A DNA stretch of 64,000 nt, from NCBI GenBank assembly GCA_029532625.1, contig JARFXM010000006.1, positions 868,001 to 932,000 on the forward strand, written 5' to 3'. The notes beneath the pieces are model-generated. The model had not been told where the DNA came from. It searched no databases and saw only the letters and a program-made list of their open reading frames with translations. This stretch comes from Lomentospora prolificans (taxonomy: Eukaryota; Ascomycota; Sordariomycetes; Microascales; Microascaceae). Within the stretch, counting starts at the first letter, position 1, and the number at the start of each line of letters is the position of its first letter. A program made the position numbers and the translations under genes. Of this stretch, positions 60,125 through 64,000 are shown piece after piece.

Positions 60125-62732
60125 ATGTACTCCGTCCAGTCTAACAGCGCTGATAGTGCGACAATCAATCCAGCAGCTCTCAACTCTCCAGGTATGTTTC
60201 ATTTCCGCTTCTTCGTTCGCCGCTCCGCTTGTCTGTATCCCGCCCGGTTGTGTCCCCTACCCTCGATCCGGGGATGGCTCGCTCGTTATCCAGCGCCGCA
60301 TTCAGCATCGCGACAAAATCATATCTCAACGACACGTCCCGACCCCTGGTACGATCTCGCCGCCGTGTTGACGAGCTCTCTGGAGCCCCGAACGTCCCCG
60401 CGCTTCACAAATCTCCCTCCTCAGCGCTCGTCGTCATGCTTTGCCCGCAAGCACGCTAGTCACAACAACAACGCCACCCCTCTCTTCCCTTCTCGCCACC
60501 AAAAAGATGACGGGCTTTCCTAGCACTTTCGCGCCTCCATTCCTTTTTCATTCTTTCGTGGTCATTTGCAGCGTATCTGGAGACTGAACTTTTCTTCTAT
60601 CAATCAAGGCAACACAAAATTCTGAGAACAAGGACGCAAAAAGTCGTTTGCTGACTGAGCTTGTTTTTTTTTGGTGCGCGAAGACTTGATCGAAGCAACT
60701 CCCCGAGGCGTCAAGCGGAGCCGATCTGCCGACGGCCAACAAGATCTCTTCACTTCCAGCGTCACTGTTGGCGACAGTAAGCGGTTTTTTATTTTATTTT
60801 TCCCCCCCATCAAGTCCTCGTACACTTACGTGAAAATTCCTGTACATAACTATCGCGTAACACGGCACTCTAGCCGTGCAACGAGGCCCTACCGCGGCTG
60901 CGTGACAGGGTGCAAGATACTTAAGCTAACCATGATCTCTACCCATTTTTTCAGACGAAGCGAACCCGAAAAAGCGAGGGCGATATACGAAGACTCGACT
61001 AGGAGGAGTCGCAGGGGCCGCAGTACAGGCCACGACGACGACGACGAACACACTAACCCACACGATGCCATCTCAAACACCACAGACCCAAGCCGCGGCG
61101 CACACGGGGCAGGTCTCAAATGCCTACCCTCCCGCTCCCGCGCCGGCACCGGCACCGGCCAAAACGACGCCGACGAAGACTACGCTCAAGGCACTTCCGA
61201 CCGTCAGAGATCATACTACCGACCAGTTGAATGCCGCGGGAGACGAGTACATTCCGAGGGAGACCGATGAGTTTGGAGAGAAGAAGGTGATGCTGAATGG
61301 ACAACTCCTTGGCAACCGCGAGTACCGCTGCCGGACGTTTCTGGTCCCCAACCGCGGTGACAAGCTATTCATGCTGGCCACCGAGTGCGCGAGGGTTCTG
61401 GGATATCGCGACTCGTACTTGCTGTTTAATAAGAATAGGTCCCTCTACAAAATCATCGCTAGTCAGGTCGAAAAGGACGACTTAGTTGCTCAGGAAATCC
61501 TTCCGTTTTCGTACAGGTCGAGGCAGATTGCCATTGTTACCGCCAGGTCCATGTTCCGCCAGTTTGGGAGCCGCGTAATCGTTAACGGCCGCCGTGTTCG
61601 GGACGACTATTGGGAGACCAAGGCGCGCAAGCAGGGGTTTACTGAGAACGACCTTGCCGGAGAGAAGCGCCCTGGAGGCGCGCGAGCCAGGGAGGCGGCC
61701 GCGGCGGCCGAGGCCCAGAACAGCGTGATGATGAGTGGACCCCACGGCGAGATCGTCTACAATCCGGCCCCGGCACCCTTCCCCGGAGCCCAACCCCTAT
61801 CCGTTCAGCCAGGTATGATTGGAGGACCAATGGCAACCGCAGCGAGAATGCCCGTGATAACACTTGGACCAGACCTCAGCGATACCAGGACTCGCGACTA
61901 CAGTGGCATTCTCAAGGGCGGACCCCGACAGGAAATTACTGGACCGCCCTACCAGGACCAGACCCGACCGTCTGCCGTCTCGGAACTCAATGCGCAGGCG
62001 CACCACGCGGCCGAGTTTAACCGGAACATCAACCAGCAGCGGGACATGCGTAGCGACTACCTCCAAAGCATGTGGAGGCGGCCCCATGAGCAGCCTGCGA
62101 CTACCAATCTCACGCCACCAGCCACGGCCGCCGAACCCGCGACGAGTCGGCCATCCCAGTCTCCGCACACCACGGCCGCGGGCCTACCGCAGTCTGGTAT
62201 CATGGCGAGCCAGAGCCCGCAGATGATGATGGCAGCGCCGGCATACTCGCAGTCGATCCATTCTCAGACCACGATGAGTCAAGCCCCGATAAGAGGTATG
62301 ACCCAGACATCCGCCCAAAAGAACACCAGACCAACCTCGTCGCTCTCTTCAGGCACGACGGGCAACCTCTCGCAGAACCAGGGATACAGCTACCCACAGT
62401 CGAACCAGATGTGGCCACCGACGCCGCAAACCCCGCAGCACGGGTACTCGGGATACACTACGCAGAACCAACAGTCTCATGCCCAGCAGCCGGCTGCCTC
62501 GCAGCTGCGCCACTCGAGTAGCGGGCAGATCCAGCCCGGGATGCAGTTTTCTAATATTCCAGGCATGAACCAAGGCTATGGAACGACCAGTCAGAGTATG
62601 TATCCCGCCGACTCTACGCCCAGGCAATACATGCCTCAGAATGCGCAAGGAACACCCGCCGTTTCGCAAGCGTGGTCGAACCAGGCAACGCCAACCACCC
62701 AGCAGTGGTGGACGAACACGCAGCAACAATGA
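60125..62732 (+). CDS. RSC7/SWP82-family subunit of a SWI/SNF-type chromatin remodeller
   Basis: Fungal homologue of yeast Npl6/Rsc7 and Swp82, a non-catalytic subunit of the RSC or SWI/SNF complex that helps remodel promoter nucleosomes. Exons 60125-60191, 60684-60776 and 60955-62732 (introns 492 and 178 bp) encode 645 aa with consistent phases. The first exon reads MYSVQSNSADSATINPAALN, the second has TPRGVKRSRSADG, and the third begins NEANPKKRGR, an AT-hook-like basic patch. The conserved core (~150-275) includes DEYIPRETDEFGEKKV, GNREYRCRTFLVPNRG, ARVLGYRDSYLLFNKNRSL and ARSMFRQFGSRVIVNGRR. The C-terminal half is disordered and rich in Q, P, S and T. The gene is certain from 61065 on; the two small upstream exons are inferred from splice sites and fit the family's usual N-terminus. 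Confidence 0.88.
60192..60683 (+). other. long first intron of the RSC7-like gene
   Basis: GTATGT at 60192 follows CTC TCC-type coding sequence, and the acceptor AAG at 60681-60683 follows a T-rich tract and a CTGAC branch-like site near 60655. Joining gives G|AC, Asp, and keeps phase into LIEATPRGVKRSRS. At 492 bp it is long for this region; a further small exon inside cannot be excluded. Confidence 0.6.
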
Positions 62733-64000
62733 ATGTGCAATCGCTACAGGACACATCCGATGTGGCATGACATTCGTTGATTCACGGACGTTGGCTTTCG
62801 GAATTATTCTTTTCATTCCCTTCTTGTTCGCAGGCTGGTACAGGCATACGGTGGATCGGATCAATGAAGCTTATATCCCTTGTGTTCACTTGTCTATTTC
62901 CATACGTTCCCTTGGATCTCTGCCATCTTTTTCTCATCTCCTGGGATTTCCTCGGACAATGGGTCCTAGCTTTCCCTTATGATTTTCTACTATTTTCCTA
63001 TCTGCCTCACTCCCTCAGTATCACGAAGGGCGAGAGAGGCTCGCGTCTTTCCTTTTCTTCTGTTACTCGGTAGCCCTGTATTTTGCTCTTCCTTGGGCCG
63101 CGTCCTCTCGAGAGTAATTATCCTCTGCATTCGACTCGAGAGAGCGAAACGTGTTGCGCATGGCCGGACGGAAAGTTAAGGGGGACACGGGATTTGATGG
63201 TGCACTACAATACGAGGACGATTTCCTCTGTTGGTGAGGCGCCCAGTTGTTCGTCAGCGGAGGGTCCCCTCTGCTAGGCCACAGCCAGGCTGCGGCATGA
63301 TATGTCGGGTACCCTGGAAAGCCTACGCTCGACACTGTATGATATTACGGCAAACTACGGCTTCTCCCCTCCTATTGCACTTGAAGAGGCATTCCCGTCC
63401 CTCTTGTGGTAGCCCGGCCTCCATCCTAGCGCCACGACCAATTCCACAGTTTGCGATTACGGGTCCAACGCATAGTCTACGAGGATTCATTGCAGGGCGG
63501 AGCGTTGTCTTCTACTTGATTACAAGGGTGGCGGCGGGTTGTATGCGGATCAGGATGATAATGGCGGCGGGTAGACTGTTTTTGTTAATGCGACTTTTCC
63601 CACGTTCTGGAGGGTTTCTTTTGTTCCCTCCCTTTTCATTATTTTTTGGCCTCCATCCCCCCTCTGTCTATCTCGGCTCGGTATAGTGTGTCACGGGTCA
63701 TAATGGTATTGTTGATATTTTGCACCGCTTTCGTTCTTTTCTCATGTCAGTTTGGTACTAACGCCTTTCCTTTCTTTTTTTCTTTTTTCTCTTTTTTTTC
63801 CTTCCTTCTGTTTGAGCTGGCAATGGCACATCATCAAGGATACCTCGGCAATGAAAGGGGCTGTTGGGTTAGGGATCTGTCTTCTTTTTTTTCTTGTTTT
63901 TTTTTTCTTTTGCACTGCCTTTCCTCGCTTCAGTATCTGTATGGAGGTTGTGTTTTATTCTCCTTATCTCTTTACTATTTTGAATACTATTCTCCGTACC
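62733..64000. other. 3' flank of the RSC7-like gene
   Basis: The T-rich sequence from ~62800 to 63010 is probable 3' UTR. The rest shows no gene; the 151-codon plus-strand frame 63231-63686 lacks protein-like features. The last 300 bp contain several T-rich tracts (63770-63910). Confidence 0.5.

Overview
The window looks like nuclear DNA of a filamentous ascomycete (Pezizomycotina, most likely Sordariomycetes). Genes are interrupted by short GT-AG introns (mostly 55-110 bp), lie on both strands without operons, favour C or G in third codon positions, and encode proteins that read as filamentous-fungal members of eukaryotic families. The species cannot be fixed from sequence alone.

Seven intron-containing genes can be supported with full exon models, plus one interrupted gene. 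From left to right: a possible cut-off reading frame at the left edge; a synaptojanin-type phosphoinositide phosphatase on the minus strand (849-5316), whose proline-rich tail is separated from the enzyme domains by a one-base frameshift in a run of seven C; the U1 snRNP splicing factor PRP39 on the plus strand (6928-9424); mitochondrial cytochrome c peroxidase on the plus strand (13224-14352); and a homeodomain transcription factor on the minus strand (17041-18920). A gene-free stretch of about 19 kb follows.

Then comes a compact group: a HAD-family small phosphatase on the minus strand (38406-39249), the ribosome-assembly GTPase NUG1 on the plus strand (40143-41894), and the exosome nuclease DIS3/RRP44 on the minus strand (42370-45383). 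The phosphatase and NUG1 are divergent, NUG1 and DIS3 are convergent. NUG1 and DIS3 both act in nuclear ribosome and RNA maturation. A second gene-free stretch of about 15 kb leads to an RSC7/SWP82-family chromatin-remodelling subunit on the plus strand (60125-62732).

The two large gene-free stretches and the shorter spacers hold no recognisable transposon proteins, rRNA, CRISPR array or convincing tRNA. They are not obviously AT-rich, so they do not look like classic RIP-mutated repeat islands. They carry long homopolymers (A/T of 19-24 bp, one G26, one C14), microsatellites, a strong G-quadruplex motif near 19.98 kb, a (GA)n/(TC)n inverted pair near 47.7 kb, and five exact copies of the 9-mer TACGAAGTA/TACTTCGTA. 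I found no clear previously undescribed system; the most checkable oddities are the frameshift, the gene-free stretches and the 9-mer.
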